IMG/VR virus record: IMGVR_UViG_3300042523_000723
Span: 1 to 64,000 of that record
Direction: 5' to 3' (one strand)
Origin: a virus
DNA length: 64,000 bases
Under the pieces are notes generated by a model. It was not told where the DNA came from, did no database searches, and was given only the letters and a program-made list of their open reading frames with translations. The position numbers and the translations under genes are program-made. Numbering within the stretch: position 1 is the stretch's first letter; every line of letters begins with the position of its first letter. Of this stretch, positions 1 through 7,975 are shown one piece after another.

Positions 1-1
1 A

Positions 2-574
2 TTTATTAAGTTTAGTGAAAAAATATTAGTAGGTACACTTAATAAGAAAAACTATGTCACAATACATTTAGGATACAATAGAGATACTGATACAACATCT
101 AAAACAAAAAAATTTAGTATCTTAGTACATAGGGAAGTTGCCAAATCATTTATTGACAATCCACACGATTTACCACAGATTAATCATATAAATGGGAACA
201 CTTACGATAATAATGTTTCTAATTTAGAATGGTCTGATAATACATATAACCAACATCACAGGTATGAGGTTTTAAAAAAGGAAAAAACTATTATAAATGT
301 CAATAAAGATAGAATAGTAAAAGTACATAAGTATGATAAGTTTGGTAAACTATTAAAGACATATGATTCTATTAGTGAGGCGGCGAAAGAAAATAATACC
401 ACAACAGGTAACATCTGTAAAGTAGATAGAGGATATCGTATGACTGCGAGTGGATTTGTATGGAAAGTAGACAAAAAAAGTAGATATCAAAGATACAGAC
501 ACGATGGTAAAGAAAGAGGAATTAAAAGAAACTACCAACAAGAAATAGATGTGAATGAAAATCATGAAGGATAA
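2..574 (+). CDS. HNH homing endonuclease, 5'-truncated by window edge
   Basis: Frame 2 is open from the window edge to a TAA at 572-574, giving at least 190 residues with no start inside the window. The core HNH motif is visible around 176-235 (INHINGNTYDNN...NLEWSD), the classic spacing of H-N-H homing nucleases of phage introns and intergenic sites. A C-terminal NUMOD/helix-turn-helix-like segment follows (SISEAAKENNTTTGNICKV), typical of DNA-recognition tails. The basic C-terminus ends in HEG. Whether it is free-standing or intron-borne cannot be decided because the upstream sequence is missing. Other homing nucleases occur at 11.2 and 27.9 kb. Confidence 0.85.
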   Translation, partial: FIKFSEKILVGTLNKKNYVTIHLGYNRDTDTTSKTKKFSILVHREVAKSFIDNPHDLPQINHINGNTYDNNVSNLEWSDNTYNQHHRYEVLKKEKTIINVNKDRIVKVHKYDKFGKLLKTYDSISEAAKENNTTTGNICKVDRGYRMTASGFVWKVDKKSRYQRYRHDGKERGIKRNYQQEIDVNENHEG

Positions 575-675
575 TAAGGACAAGATATTATTCAAAACAG
601 AGTTAAAATAATATATGAGAAGATATTGTAACAAAATACTGTATTTACGATATAATTACCAAAAAATAAATAGAT

Positions 676-882
676 ATGACAATAGAAGAAAAAGAAGAAT
701 GGGAATATGTGTATTATAAAATGATGGAAGAAGGATTCCACTACTGTTTTAAACATTATTCCGATTTTATTGATATTAAAGATGAAGAGTTCCATAGACT
801 AAGAACTAACTATCTAAAGTCCGCCAATGAACTAGAGACATATATTAAAAACAAATATAAGGGGGAAATAGACGAAGAATAA
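676..882 (+). CDS. Small acidic hypothetical protein
   Basis: This 68-aa protein is charged and helical (many E/K, plus aromatic YY and HY pairs) with no signal peptide or membrane segment. It lies alone between the HNH gene and the glycosyltransferase. I do not recognise a family. The AT-rich stretch before the ATG is compatible with Bacteroidota-type initiation, which rarely shows a strong Shine-Dalgarno. Confidence 0.55.
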   Translation: MTIEEKEEWEYVYYKMMEEGFHYCFKHYSDFIDIKDEEFHRLRTNYLKSANELETYIKNKYKGEIDEE

Positions 883-979
883 ACAAAAAAAGAGTCATAA
901 AATATTTGACATTATAGAAATATAAGGGTTTTTTATTGTTATTAAATCATTAAATAATTCTTTAACGAAAAAAGTTAAC

Positions 980-987
980 ATATTTAT
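980..987 (+). promoter_or_regulatory. Late-promoter-like ATATTTAT element
   Basis: ATATTTAT ends 4 nt before the ATG at 992, implying a nearly leaderless transcript if it acts as a -10 element. Confidence 0.45.
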
Positions 988-991
988 TAGT

Positions 992-1690
992 ATGTTAAAG
1001 AGTTTTATAACTATAATAATACCTTGTAAAAATGAAGAAAATTACATAGGTGATACACTTTTATCATTAAACAAACAAAGAGACATTGAAGGGGTTAAAG
1101 TCATTATATTGGATTCAAACTCAACGGACAACACTTTATTTATAATTAATGAATTTAAAAAAATCGTAAGTTATGATATAGTTGTTGAGTTAGGTGGTAA
1201 AGTTTCATATGCTCGTAATAAAGGTGCAAAAATGGTTAATACAAAATACGTTTTGTTTTTGGACGCTGATGTAACATTTATGGAAAGAGATACAATATTA
1301 AAGTCTTTTTTTGAATTAGAATATGGATATGATTTAGTAACTTGTAAATTAAAAAGTAGATCGGGATTTCCACTCAGTTTAGGTTTTTATTTATTTAACT
1401 TAGTCCATTCTTTTTTAAGGACTTCTTTTTCTATGGGGGCATATTTTATGACATCCTTAGAATCATTCAATATATACGGTGGGTTTGATGAAACAATAAA
1501 ACAAAGTGAGGATTTTATATTGAGTAAAAAATATCCCATACATAAACTTAAAATCATAAAAAGGTATATCACACAAGATGATAGAAGGTTTAAAAAGATG
1601 GGTTATTGGTTTTTTATAAAATTATTAATTAAGAATTATATAAAAAGAAATGATGAAGATCATTTTAGAAAAGAAATAAATTATTTTTAA
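992..1690 (+). CDS. Family 2 glycosyltransferase
   Basis: This 232-aa protein is a GT-A fold transferase expected to move a sugar from a nucleotide-sugar donor. The N-terminus has the GT2 signature (IIIPCKNEENYIGDTLLSL, residues about 8-26), then ILDSNSTDNT and a DAD metal-binding motif (FLDADVTF, about residues 88-95), with SYARNKGA before it. It ends just before the next ATG (TAA then ATG), so it is translationally coupled to the phosphoesterase. It could modify the phage DNA, the virion or the host envelope; the substrate cannot be read from the sequence. It is short for a GT2 but has all core motifs. Confidence 0.85.
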   Translation: MLKSFITIIIPCKNEENYIGDTLLSLNKQRDIEGVKVIILDSNSTDNTLFIINEFKKIVSYDIVVELGGKVSYARNKGAKMVNTKYVLFLDADVTFMERDTILKSFFELEYGYDLVTCKLKSRSGFPLSLGFYLFNLVHSFLRTSFSMGAYFMTSLESFNIYGGFDETIKQSEDFILSKKYPIHKLKIIKRYITQDDRRFKKMGYWFFIKLLIKNYIKRNDEDHFRKEINYF

Positions 1691-2392
1691 ATGAAAGTAG
1701 ATGCATTATTTATATCAGATATACATTTAGGTAGTAAAGGATCCAATTCTAAATTACTGTTGGAAATGTTAAAAGAATATGACCCCAAAGAATTATTTAT
1801 TGTGGGAGATTTTATTGATGGTTGGTTGTTAAAGAAGAGACATTATTGGACACAGGATTTTTCCAATGTAATACGTAAAATATTGTCATATTCTAAAAAG
1901 GGTACTAAAGTTACGTATATTACAGGTAATCATGATGATTTTTTAAGAAGTTACACCCCTTTATACTTTGGTGAAAATATAGAGGTAATTAATGAAACCA
2001 TATGGAATGATTATTTTATAACACATGGGGATTTATACGATGGTATAGTACAAATGAAATGGTTGGGTAAATTGGGGTCATTTGGTTATGAACTGGCGAT
2101 TAGTTTAGATATGTTAATGAAGAAGTTTGGATATAAGAAATCATTAAGTAAATTCTTAAAAAAGAAAGTAAAAGATGCGGTTAAATTCATAACTAACTTT
2201 GAAGATCAATTGGTGTATCAATCGAAAAAAAGAAATTGTAAGGGTGTTATTTGTGGACACATACATACACCAGAAAATAAATTCGTAGATGAAATACATT
2301 ATCTAAACTGTGGGGATTGGATTGAGAACAATAGTTATATTGTCTACGATAAGGGTATATGGGAATTAAAAGAAATGATTAAACCAATGTAA
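1691..2392 (+). CDS. Calcineurin-like metallophosphoesterase, LpxH-related
   Basis: This 233-aa protein has the full metallophosphatase motif series: DIHLG (residues about 10-14), GDFIDGW (about 39-45), GNHDD (about 79-83), THGD (about 115-118) and GHIH (about 193-196). The layout and length match UDP-2,3-diacylglucosamine diphosphatase-like enzymes, dinuclear-metal hydrolases of lipid A synthesis, but many family members act on other phosphodiesters. The ATG follows the glycosyltransferase stop with no gap. The pairing suggests a role in altering a surface glycolipid or nucleotide-sugar intermediate; that is inference. Confidence 0.8.
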   Translation: MKVDALFISDIHLGSKGSNSKLLLEMLKEYDPKELFIVGDFIDGWLLKKRHYWTQDFSNVIRKILSYSKKGTKVTYITGNHDDFLRSYTPLYFGENIEVINETIWNDYFITHGDLYDGIVQMKWLGKLGSFGYELAISLDMLMKKFGYKKSLSKFLKKKVKDAVKFITNFEDQLVYQSKKRNCKGVICGHIHTPENKFVDEIHYLNCGDWIENNSYIVYDKGIWELKEMIKPM

Positions 2393-2454
2393 CCATAACA
2401 ATTTCATATTATATAAAGGTTACGCAATATAGATTATCATACTATATATACGAT

Positions 2455-2541
2455 ATGATTATATTAACTATAGTAGGTATATCGTTTCTGATGGTACTTA
2501 AAGACAGAAAAGACTATTTCGATTATTATGGAAAAAAATAA
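2455..2541 (+). CDS. Short putative membrane peptide
   Basis: A 28-codon ORF opens with a hydrophobic stretch (MIILTIVGISFLMVL) followed by a charged tail (KDRKDYFDYYGKK). It ends right at a terminator hairpin, which supports it being the last gene of the transcript. Its length makes the call tentative. Confidence 0.4.
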   Translation: MIILTIVGISFLMVLKDRKDYFDYYGKK

Positions 2542-2571
2542 ATCCTCACCTCATCAGTGGGGATTTTTATT
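2540..2571 (+). terminator. Rho-independent terminator
   Basis: AATCCTCAC and GTGGGGATT pair (one G-U) around a TCATCA loop, followed by a T-run. It closes the 0.9-2.5 kb transcript. Confidence 0.75.
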
Positions 2572-2580
2572 ATATACGAT

Positions 2581-2588
2581 ATATTTAT
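2581..2588 (+). promoter_or_regulatory. Late-promoter-like ATATTTAT element
   Basis: ATATTTAT lies 4 nt before the ATG at 2593. It is the only such element before the tag-gene operon 2593-5795. Confidence 0.5.
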
Positions 2589-2592
2589 ATGT

Positions 2593-3528
2593 ATGAATTT
2601 ACAAAACAATATAAGAAGAATATTACTCGAAGAAACGGAACCAAGAGTATTAAATGAATGTGTAATTGCAGGAGTTAAATTAGAAGATACCATTGTTTTG
2701 GCAAAAAATAGGGATAGAGGTTATAAGGCGAAAATTGAATTGGTTCACGAAATAGTTGACGGTGTTGAGATTGCCTATTGGAGAGATACTGATACTGATT
2801 GGAGTGAGGGAATGAATGAGTATGGAATCAGTATTGTAAATTCTGCTTTATCAACCGCTTCCGATGAAAAAGAAGGTGAAAAAGTACTTAAACAACGAAA
2901 AATTAAAAACGATAAAACTGAAAAGAGGGTATACTCAAAAGATGGACAAAAAATAAGAGAAGCTCTTACAAAAAAAGATATGCAATCTGCAGTAAAGTCA
3001 TTAATTGAATTTACTGGAACAAAAAGTAAATGGGGTTTAAGAGGTGAGACATTTGTATCAGATGGTAAAGATATTTATGTTATTGAAATGACATCAAAAC
3101 ATGTACCAATAATTAAAAAATTAGAAGAGGATTCTAAAATAGTTGTTAGATCAAATCATGGAGTATATCAAAAAGATGCGGGATACACTACGGGTGAAAA
3201 AAGAAAATCATCTGTATCTAGAATGGAATTGGCGAAAAAACATTTAAAAGATGCCAAAACAGATATGGATGTAATTAATACATTAAAACAAAAATATGAT
3301 GACGATCCATTCTTAAATCCATATAGGACTAAAAATATGTATAATATGCATACTGTTGGACAAATTATGATGAACATAAAAGAAAAACAAATTGTTATAA
3401 GAATGGACAATGAGATGGGGGAATTTGAGGGTATCAATAATAAATTACCTAAAGGTTATTCACCAAAAATAAAGATAAGAATAGAGAATGAGAAAACTCA
3501 TCACAAAGGGAAAAAATTGCCAACATAA
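2593..3528 (+). CDS. Tagged Ntn-hydrolase (C45/choloylglycine hydrolase-like)
   Basis: This 311-aa protein is probably an N-terminal-nucleophile amidohydrolase. Residues 1-22 are a packaging-type tag (MNLQNNIRRILLEE...VLNE). Cys23 opens the catalytic domain (CVIAGVKLEDTIVLAKNRDRG), as the nucleophile does in bile-salt hydrolase, penicillin V acylase and C45 acyltransferases, with the downstream NRD matching the family's N/R-D. WSEGMNEYGISIVNSAL (about residues 72-88) is the typical second motif. Substrate is unknown (an amide bond). The ATG at 2593 is chosen over an upstream in-frame start because that start lies inside the terminator and promoter element. Cleavage after LNE22 would expose Cys23. 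Confidence 0.75.
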   Translation: MNLQNNIRRILLEETEPRVLNECVIAGVKLEDTIVLAKNRDRGYKAKIELVHEIVDGVEIAYWRDTDTDWSEGMNEYGISIVNSALSTASDEKEGEKVLKQRKIKNDKTEKRVYSKDGQKIREALTKKDMQSAVKSLIEFTGTKSKWGLRGETFVSDGKDIYVIEMTSKHVPIIKKLEEDSKIVVRSNHGVYQKDAGYTTGEKRKSSVSRMELAKKHLKDAKTDMDVINTLKQKYDDDPFLNPYRTKNMYNMHTVGQIMMNIKEKQIVIRMDNEMGEFEGINNKLPKGYSPKIKIRIENEKTHHKGKKLPT

Positions 3529-3529
3529 T

Positions 3530-4156
3530 ATGAACCTACAAGAAGAAATAAAAAGAATAAAGTCAATGATGGGACTTATTAATGAAGAAGTTAAATCTGA
3601 AGAAATGAAAGATGAGAGTAGTTTATATAGTAAACTGTTATCATCTATAAGTAGATTTATTCAAGGTAAAGAATTACATGATTTCTTATTAAAAATTAAA
3701 ACAGTAACATCATTTGATGATTTTACGTTGGAGTATTCAAAAGGTTTTGAAGGTGCGAATCAATTTATAATTAATATTATAGATATTAATAACAATGAAA
3801 AAGTTGGAAAATTTGTAGCATTTGTCTATAAAGATAGTGAAACTAAAAAACACTCATTACAAATACAAAAAGTTGAAATATATCCAAAATATAAGGGTGA
3901 AGGAATAATGAGAAGATTTTATCGGGATTTTAATGAATGGTTAAAAAGTAATTTCAACAACTTTGACATGTTCACTTCCGACTTTATATTCTTATATAAC
4001 GATGAAACAGGAAAGTATGATGGTTATAATATGTGGGAAGATTTAGTTAATAAAGGATTAGCGGTTAGATTAGGTCCAGATGAAAGTTATATTCCACCAG
4101 TTGATCCACCTGCAGATAAAATGTGGAAATTAGATTATGGATACAAACTTATTTAA
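3530..4156 (+). CDS. Tagged GNAT-like acetyltransferase
   Basis: This 208-aa protein starts with the tag MNLQEEIKRIKSMMG followed by LINEE, a prohead-protease-like site. The C-terminal half has a GNAT acyl-CoA motif (VEIYPKYKGEGIMRRFY, about residues 118-134) after a beta-rich stretch (KVGKFVAFVYKD). It begins 1 nt after the preceding stop (TAATATG), so the tag start is preferred over a longer in-frame reading that would overlap the upstream gene. The acceptor substrate is unknown. It is weaker than a textbook GNAT, so the fold call is moderate. Confidence 0.6.
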   Translation: MNLQEEIKRIKSMMGLINEEVKSEEMKDESSLYSKLLSSISRFIQGKELHDFLLKIKTVTSFDDFTLEYSKGFEGANQFIINIIDINNNEKVGKFVAFVYKDSETKKHSLQIQKVEIYPKYKGEGIMRRFYRDFNEWLKSNFNNFDMFTSDFIFLYNDETGKYDGYNMWEDLVNKGLAVRLGPDESYIPPVDPPADKMWKLDYGYKLI

Positions 4157-4157
4157 T

Positions 4158-4547
4158 ATGAACCTACAAGAACAAATATCAAGAATGAAGTCAATGATGG
4201 GAATGGATAATTCTCGTTTAACTTTTGACATGAAAAAGTTACTCGATGATGGTGTTATTTTTATAACACAGGCTCACAATTTAACCACTGGTAAAATGTA
4301 TCCACCTGAGAAAGACCCTGAAACAGGTGAAATGTATTACGACTCAACAAATTTAATTACATTTCATAATCTTATGGAGCCTGAAAAAGGAACACAAGAT
4401 GGTATACCTGAAGCTATGAAACACCTAAGACCTGATAGGATTGACCATTGGCAACAAACACAAAATGAATTAGTTGATGACAAATATAATCAAATAATAA
4501 AATCAATCGAAATGAAAGGTAAAGATATAGATAATTATACAATATGA
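4158..4547 (+). CDS. Tagged hypothetical protein
   Basis: This 129-aa protein starts with MNLQEQISRMKSMMG, almost identical at the DNA level to its neighbours' starts, spaced 1 nt from the upstream stop. The body (ITQAHNLTTGKMYPPEKDPETG...) is unrecognised. It lacks a clear (I/L)xE directly after the tag, where GMDNSR follows MM. Its stop overlaps the next ATG (ATGA), giving tight coupling. Confidence 0.6.
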   Translation: MNLQEQISRMKSMMGMDNSRLTFDMKKLLDDGVIFITQAHNLTTGKMYPPEKDPETGEMYYDSTNLITFHNLMEPEKGTQDGIPEAMKHLRPDRIDHWQQTQNELVDDKYNQIIKSIEMKGKDIDNYTI

Positions 4548-5071
4548 ACCTGCAAGAAGAAATAAAAAGAATAAAGTCAATGATGGGGATTGTTACAGAA
4601 ACAAGACAAGGAATGTTTAATTGGTTAAAAGAAAAACTACCAAACACTCCTGAATATGTAATAAGAGATTGGGTTTATAAAATGATTACACAATCAGACG
4701 ATGTAAACACATATGAAGGTATTACAGAATGGATTGATGAGTGGGTTAAAGATATGGAATGGGAGTTTCAAAAAGATTTTCCAATATCAATGGATATATT
4801 TACCGATAAAACAAAAAAAGAGTTAGAAAGTAGAATTGGGGGTGAAGTAAGACAAGATGTTGATAAAGATACTGAAAGACATGAAACACAAAAAGATTTA
4901 CTTCAAAGTAAGGGAGTATCTGAAGAACCAATTATTTTATTTAAAACCAAAGATGGTAAGTATGAATTAGGTGAAGGGTGGCATAGAACCACACAGACAT
5001 TTATACAATTCCCCGATGGGTTTATACAACCTAATGTATATATCGGATTAAACGCTAAATGGTTAGATTAA
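4544..5071 (+). CDS. Tagged ParB-like domain protein
   Basis: This 175-aa protein has the tag MNLQEEIKRIKSMMG ending in IVTE, a predicted cleavage site. The C-terminal part reads like a ParB/sulfiredoxin-fold N-domain: EEPIILFKTKDGKYELGEGWHR (about 128-149), where DG-x-Y-x-L-x-(D/E)-G-x-H-R is the phosphotransferase/CTP-binding type signature. It overlaps the upstream stop by 4 nt. It pairs with the next gene, which has a similar domain. Activity (nuclease, NTPase or DNA binding) is not evident. Confidence 0.55.
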   Translation: MNLQEEIKRIKSMMGIVTETRQGMFNWLKEKLPNTPEYVIRDWVYKMITQSDDVNTYEGITEWIDEWVKDMEWEFQKDFPISMDIFTDKTKKELESRIGGEVRQDVDKDTERHETQKDLLQSKGVSEEPIILFKTKDGKYELGEGWHRTTQTFIQFPDGFIQPNVYIGLNAKWLD

Positions 5072-5072
5072 T

Positions 5073-5795
5073 ATGAACTTACAGGAACAAATACATAGGA
5101 TGAAACAAATGATGGGGATTAATGAAGTAACCAATCCCTATAATGTTAATTGGATTCCACCCACAGAAGAATATTTCACACAAGAGTTAGATGAACTATT
5201 GGGTAATAATATGAGGTTCAGTAAAGACGAATTCTTCCACCCACAAAACTATGATACAGTATATTCATTATTTCCTCACACATTTAAGATGATCGCGGAA
5301 CATTCCAAAGGGGATAACATAGAATCTGAAGAAGAGATAAAAGAAATATTGGTGGGTAAAGAGATTTCTGAATTAATGGATGATTGGAATGAATTTAGAA
5401 GGTCATTGATGATAGATAAAGAATCACAGATGGAGGCTTTCAATTTATTCAGAATGGGAACTATGGAACATTGGGATGATGAAAAAATTAATACCACATT
5501 CTATATGGGTAATTTTAGTAAGAACTTTCCTGATATGTTTAAAGATACCACATCATCAGGTTTATTAAAACAAATGGGTGACGATGTAAATTTACAAGGG
5601 TATAGTAAAAACATAGAGAACTTTAGAAACGATAGGAATTTACAATTACCACCACCTTTTGTAATGTCTTTACCAAATGGAGGGAGAGAAGGTAATATGT
5701 ATACATTAATAGGTGGACATAAGAGATCCACAGTTGCCAGACAGTTAAATGTTCCAGTGGACGTATGGTTTATAAATCTATCCAAAACTAATTAA
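5073..5795 (+). CDS. Tagged ParB-like domain protein
   Basis: This 240-aa protein starts with MNLQEQIHRMKQMMG followed by INEV, a predicted prohead-protease site. The C-terminus carries a ParB-like motif (VMSLPNGGREGNMYTLIGGHKRSTVARQLNVPVDVW, about residues 202-236), with GGHKR in place of the usual GHRR. The middle is acidic and unrecognised. It is the last gene before a strong terminator. The tandem arrangement with the previous gene suggests duplication or partner function. Confidence 0.6.
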   Translation: MNLQEQIHRMKQMMGINEVTNPYNVNWIPPTEEYFTQELDELLGNNMRFSKDEFFHPQNYDTVYSLFPHTFKMIAEHSKGDNIESEEEIKEILVGKEISELMDDWNEFRRSLMIDKESQMEAFNLFRMGTMEHWDDEKINTTFYMGNFSKNFPDMFKDTTSSGLLKQMGDDVNLQGYSKNIENFRNDRNLQLPPPFVMSLPNGGREGNMYTLIGGHKRSTVARQLNVPVDVWFINLSKTN

Positions 5796-5801
5796 TAACT
5801 G

Positions 5802-5830
5802 AACCTCTATAGAAATATAGGGGTTTTTTG
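5802..5830 (+). terminator. Rho-independent terminator with GAAA loop
   Basis: ACCTCTATA and TATAGGGGT pair around GAAA, followed by TTTTTT. It ends the 2593-5795 operon. Confidence 0.85.
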
Positions 5831-5856
5831 TTTTATAAAAAAATAATGAAAATAAT

Positions 5857-5887
5857 TTTGGTGGTTAAAAAAAAATGATTATATTTG
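5857..5887 (+). promoter_or_regulatory. Bacteroidota-type promoter
   Basis: TTTG (5857-5860) and TATATTTG (5880-5887) are separated by 19 nt, matching the -33/-7 consensus of Bacteroidota. The gene at 5907 starts 19 nt downstream. Confidence 0.7.
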
Positions 5888-5906
5888 TATAACAATATTT
5901 AGGAAT

Positions 5907-6323
5907 ATGAAATCAAATAAAAACATAGCGGTAGTAGGGTCACGTAACTTCACAGACAAAGATACCTTTAAAAAGGCATTAAATGAAGTTATATCTATCG
6001 AAGGCACACCTAAGAAAATCGTATCGGGAGGTGCCATTGGTGCCGACACTTTAGCCTATGAATGGGCAATAGACAACGATATTGAGGTTTTAGTTTTCAA
6101 ACCTAAATATAAGGACTTCCCTAAGAAAGAAAGTAGGTGGATGGCACCTAAAGAGAGAAATACCACAATCGTAGATAACTCAGACATAGTGTTAGCGTTT
6201 TGGGATATGGAATCTAATGGTACTAAAGACACTATCGACAAATCAGTAAAAAAAGGAAAAAAGGTATATTTATATAATATAAAAGAAAATAAAATATCCT
6301 TATACTGTGATGAAATTATATAA
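5907..6323 (+). CDS. SLOG/DprA-like nucleotide-binding protein (YspA-like)
   Basis: This 138-aa single-domain Rossmann protein belongs to the SLOG superfamily, near YspA/DUF2493. IAVVGSRNFTD (residues about 7-17) is the opening motif, VSGGAIGADTLAYEWA (about 39-54) is the GGAxGAD ligand loop, and SDIVLAFWD with SNGTKDTID (about 92-111) closes the pocket. Relatives bind nucleotides or nucleotide-derived signals. It has a host-type promoter, unlike its late-type neighbours, and no packaging tag, so it may act early in the infected cell. Its 3' end overlaps the next gene by about 14 nt. Confidence 0.8.
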   Translation: MKSNKNIAVVGSRNFTDKDTFKKALNEVISIEGTPKKIVSGGAIGADTLAYEWAIDNDIEVLVFKPKYKDFPKKESRWMAPKERNTTIVDNSDIVLAFWDMESNGTKDTIDKSVKKGKKVYLYNIKENKISLYCDEII

Positions 6324-7056
6324 TATTTTTAAAGAATACATTACTGAAGGTATTCGATACGACAATGAAGAATACATCATAGACTACGAAAAAGATTTGG
6401 TTGATGATATTATTAGGTTTAGTGATAATTTATCTTTTAAGAAAGATGTATATGGGAATGTAGTGATGATAGGTATTCCAGTTAAAAAATCTGAAAATAA
6501 AAATAAATTACTAAATGATATTAAGAAAGGGGTTAATATCGATACTAAGGACATTTCAATTATTATTGATAAGATAATAAGTAATTTAAGTGACAATGTA
6601 AACTTAAGTGATTTTGATTATGTTGTTTCCCCTAAAAGTTCCTCACTTTTAACAAAAAGTTTAATAGATAAACTAAGTTTGTTGAGTAATAATACTACCT
6701 TCATTAGTGATATGTTCTTAAAAAATGATGTTGATAATATTTGGTTGGATATTGAGACTGCGAAAAAAGAACTTGAACCTAAATATATAAAGATGTTAGT
6801 TAAATCCTTTGATAGATCCAAACAAGATGAAGGTCAATCAATGAAATTACAGAGATTAGGAAAATATCATAGGAAATACGTTAGGGATATGTTAATAATA
6901 AATTCAGATTACGATAATATTGTTGTGGATATGTTAGATAAAAACGTATTAGTTATTGACGACATATTAACTACGGGAAAAACTTTGAATGATATTCGGA
7001 ATATATTAACTAACCTAAGTACTGGTCGAATAACATTTTTTACTATGTTTGGGTAA
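6310..7056 (+). CDS. Tagged phosphoribosyltransferase-like protein
   Basis: This 248-aa protein's N-terminus MKLYNIFKEYITEG closely resembles the capsid-targeting sequence of T4 internal protein III (MKTYQEFIAEA), including the (I)-T-E/G cleavage junction. The C-terminal part has a PRPP-binding loop (VLVIDDILTTGKTL, about residues 217-230), the hallmark of type I phosphoribosyltransferases, with VVSPKSSSLLTK (about 102-113) as a likely additional loop. It may act on a base or nucleotide in the host after injection. An alternative GTG start 3 nt upstream adds one residue. Confidence 0.65.
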   Translation: MKLYNIFKEYITEGIRYDNEEYIIDYEKDLVDDIIRFSDNLSFKKDVYGNVVMIGIPVKKSENKNKLLNDIKKGVNIDTKDISIIIDKIISNLSDNVNLSDFDYVVSPKSSSLLTKSLIDKLSLLSNNTTFISDMFLKNDVDNIWLDIETAKKELEPKYIKMLVKSFDRSKQDEGQSMKLQRLGKYHRKYVRDMLIINSDYDNIVVDMLDKNVLVIDDILTTGKTLNDIRNILTNLSTGRITFFTMFG

Positions 7057-7057
7057 T

Positions 7058-7105
7058 ATGAACCTACAAAAATCCATAAGAAGAATAATAAACGGATTAA
7101 AATGA
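7058..7105 (+). CDS. Stand-alone tag peptide (15 aa)
   Basis: ATG AAC CTA CAA begins a tag-only reading frame (MNLQKSIRRIINGLK, then TGA) placed 1 nt after the upstream stop and overlapping the next ATG by 4 nt. It looks like a packaging tag that has lost its cargo, or a leader peptide coupling translation to the next gene. Confidence 0.4.
   Translation: MNLQKSIRRIINGLK
7066..7088 (+). repeat. Direct repeat, copy 1
   Basis: A 23-nt stretch identical to 7767-7789, encoding the QKSIRRI part of the tag. Confidence 0.8.
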
Positions 7106-7722
7106 AATTAAATTCAAACATACCGAGTTTTAAAGCCCTAATTCGTAAATCTTATTTTACTAAAAACAAAGAAGACAACAACGAGTTTTATAATGTCTAT
7201 GTTTTCGGCATCCAATCTGTTTCTGGAGTTATATTAACATTTCATGTTATGGTAGATAATGGGATGGTTCGTTCAAGAGTTCCTATATCAGAAATTTACA
7301 CTAAAATACCAACAAATGATATTCCATTTAATTTCAAACAATTATGGGATTGTTTTAGTGAAAATGTAAGTGTTATTGAATTTGATTTTTTAGTGCACCA
7401 TAGAGCACAAATAGTTCTAAGAGATGGAAAAAAAGTTTGGGGGACTTATATGTTTACTATAGACTGGTTTAACAATCCATATAGTGATGAACCTTCAGAC
7501 TATAAGTGTGGACATATATTTGAATCAGACGAAGGATATTTAATGTGTATGCCTAATAATAGAATATTTTGGAAAGATTCAAACTGGGTAACTAAAAAAC
7601 TACCTGAAAATTTAAAACAATATAAGGTGGATACTGAATTACCTTCTGTAGAAAACCAATCAGATAAATGGATAACAGAAGATGGGGATTCATTTTATTA
7701 TGATATGAATGAAGATAAATAA
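7102..7722 (+). CDS. Hypothetical protein flanked by direct repeats
   Basis: This 206-aa mostly beta/aromatic-rich protein is unrecognised (FDFLVHHRAQIVLRDGKKVW, TIDWFNNPY). It has no tag of its own. A 23-nt perfect direct repeat lies just before it (7066-7088) and just after it (7767-7789), so it may be a unit inserted between two copies of a tag start. The ATG overlaps the TGA of the tag peptide. Confidence 0.55.
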   Translation: MKLNSNIPSFKALIRKSYFTKNKEDNNEFYNVYVFGIQSVSGVILTFHVMVDNGMVRSRVPISEIYTKIPTNDIPFNFKQLWDCFSENVSVIEFDFLVHHRAQIVLRDGKKVWGTYMFTIDWFNNPYSDEPSDYKCGHIFESDEGYLMCMPNNRIFWKDSNWVTKKLPENLKQYKVDTELPSVENQSDKWITEDGDSFYYDMNEDK

Positions 7723-7766
7723 AGTTTGTTAATACAACCCAATTAATAAATTATTTTTATGTGTCG

Positions 7767-7789
7767 ACAAAAATCCATAAGAAGAATAA
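7767..7789 (+). repeat. Direct repeat, copy 2
   Basis: Identical to 7066-7088. It sits in a 25-codon frame (7759-7836) that again starts with a tag-like QKSIRRIKK. Confidence 0.8.
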
Positions 7790-7909
7790 AAAAGTTTTGG
7801 TGGTTAAAAAAAATGATATCTATGGGTTTGGAGTAATCTGATACACTTTTACACTCTATCTATAGTTCCGAAATCCATAGGTTTAATTAGGTTTTCGTTA
7901 ACGGTTGAC

Positions 7910-7941
7910 AAACCCTTACAGAAATGTAGGGGTTTTTTATA
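7910..7941 (+). terminator. Rho-independent terminator with GAAA loop
   Basis: ACCCTTACA and TGTAGGGGT pair around GAAA, followed by TTTTTT. It is nearly identical to the terminator at 9983. Confidence 0.85.
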
Positions 7942-7975
7942 TTATGTAAAATGATTAAACTTTTACCATAAAAAA

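Noticed and set aside
900-945. TTGACA promoter near 908
   Set aside because: At the 17-nt distance there is only a T-run; the sequence looks more like a degenerate GAAA-loop terminator.
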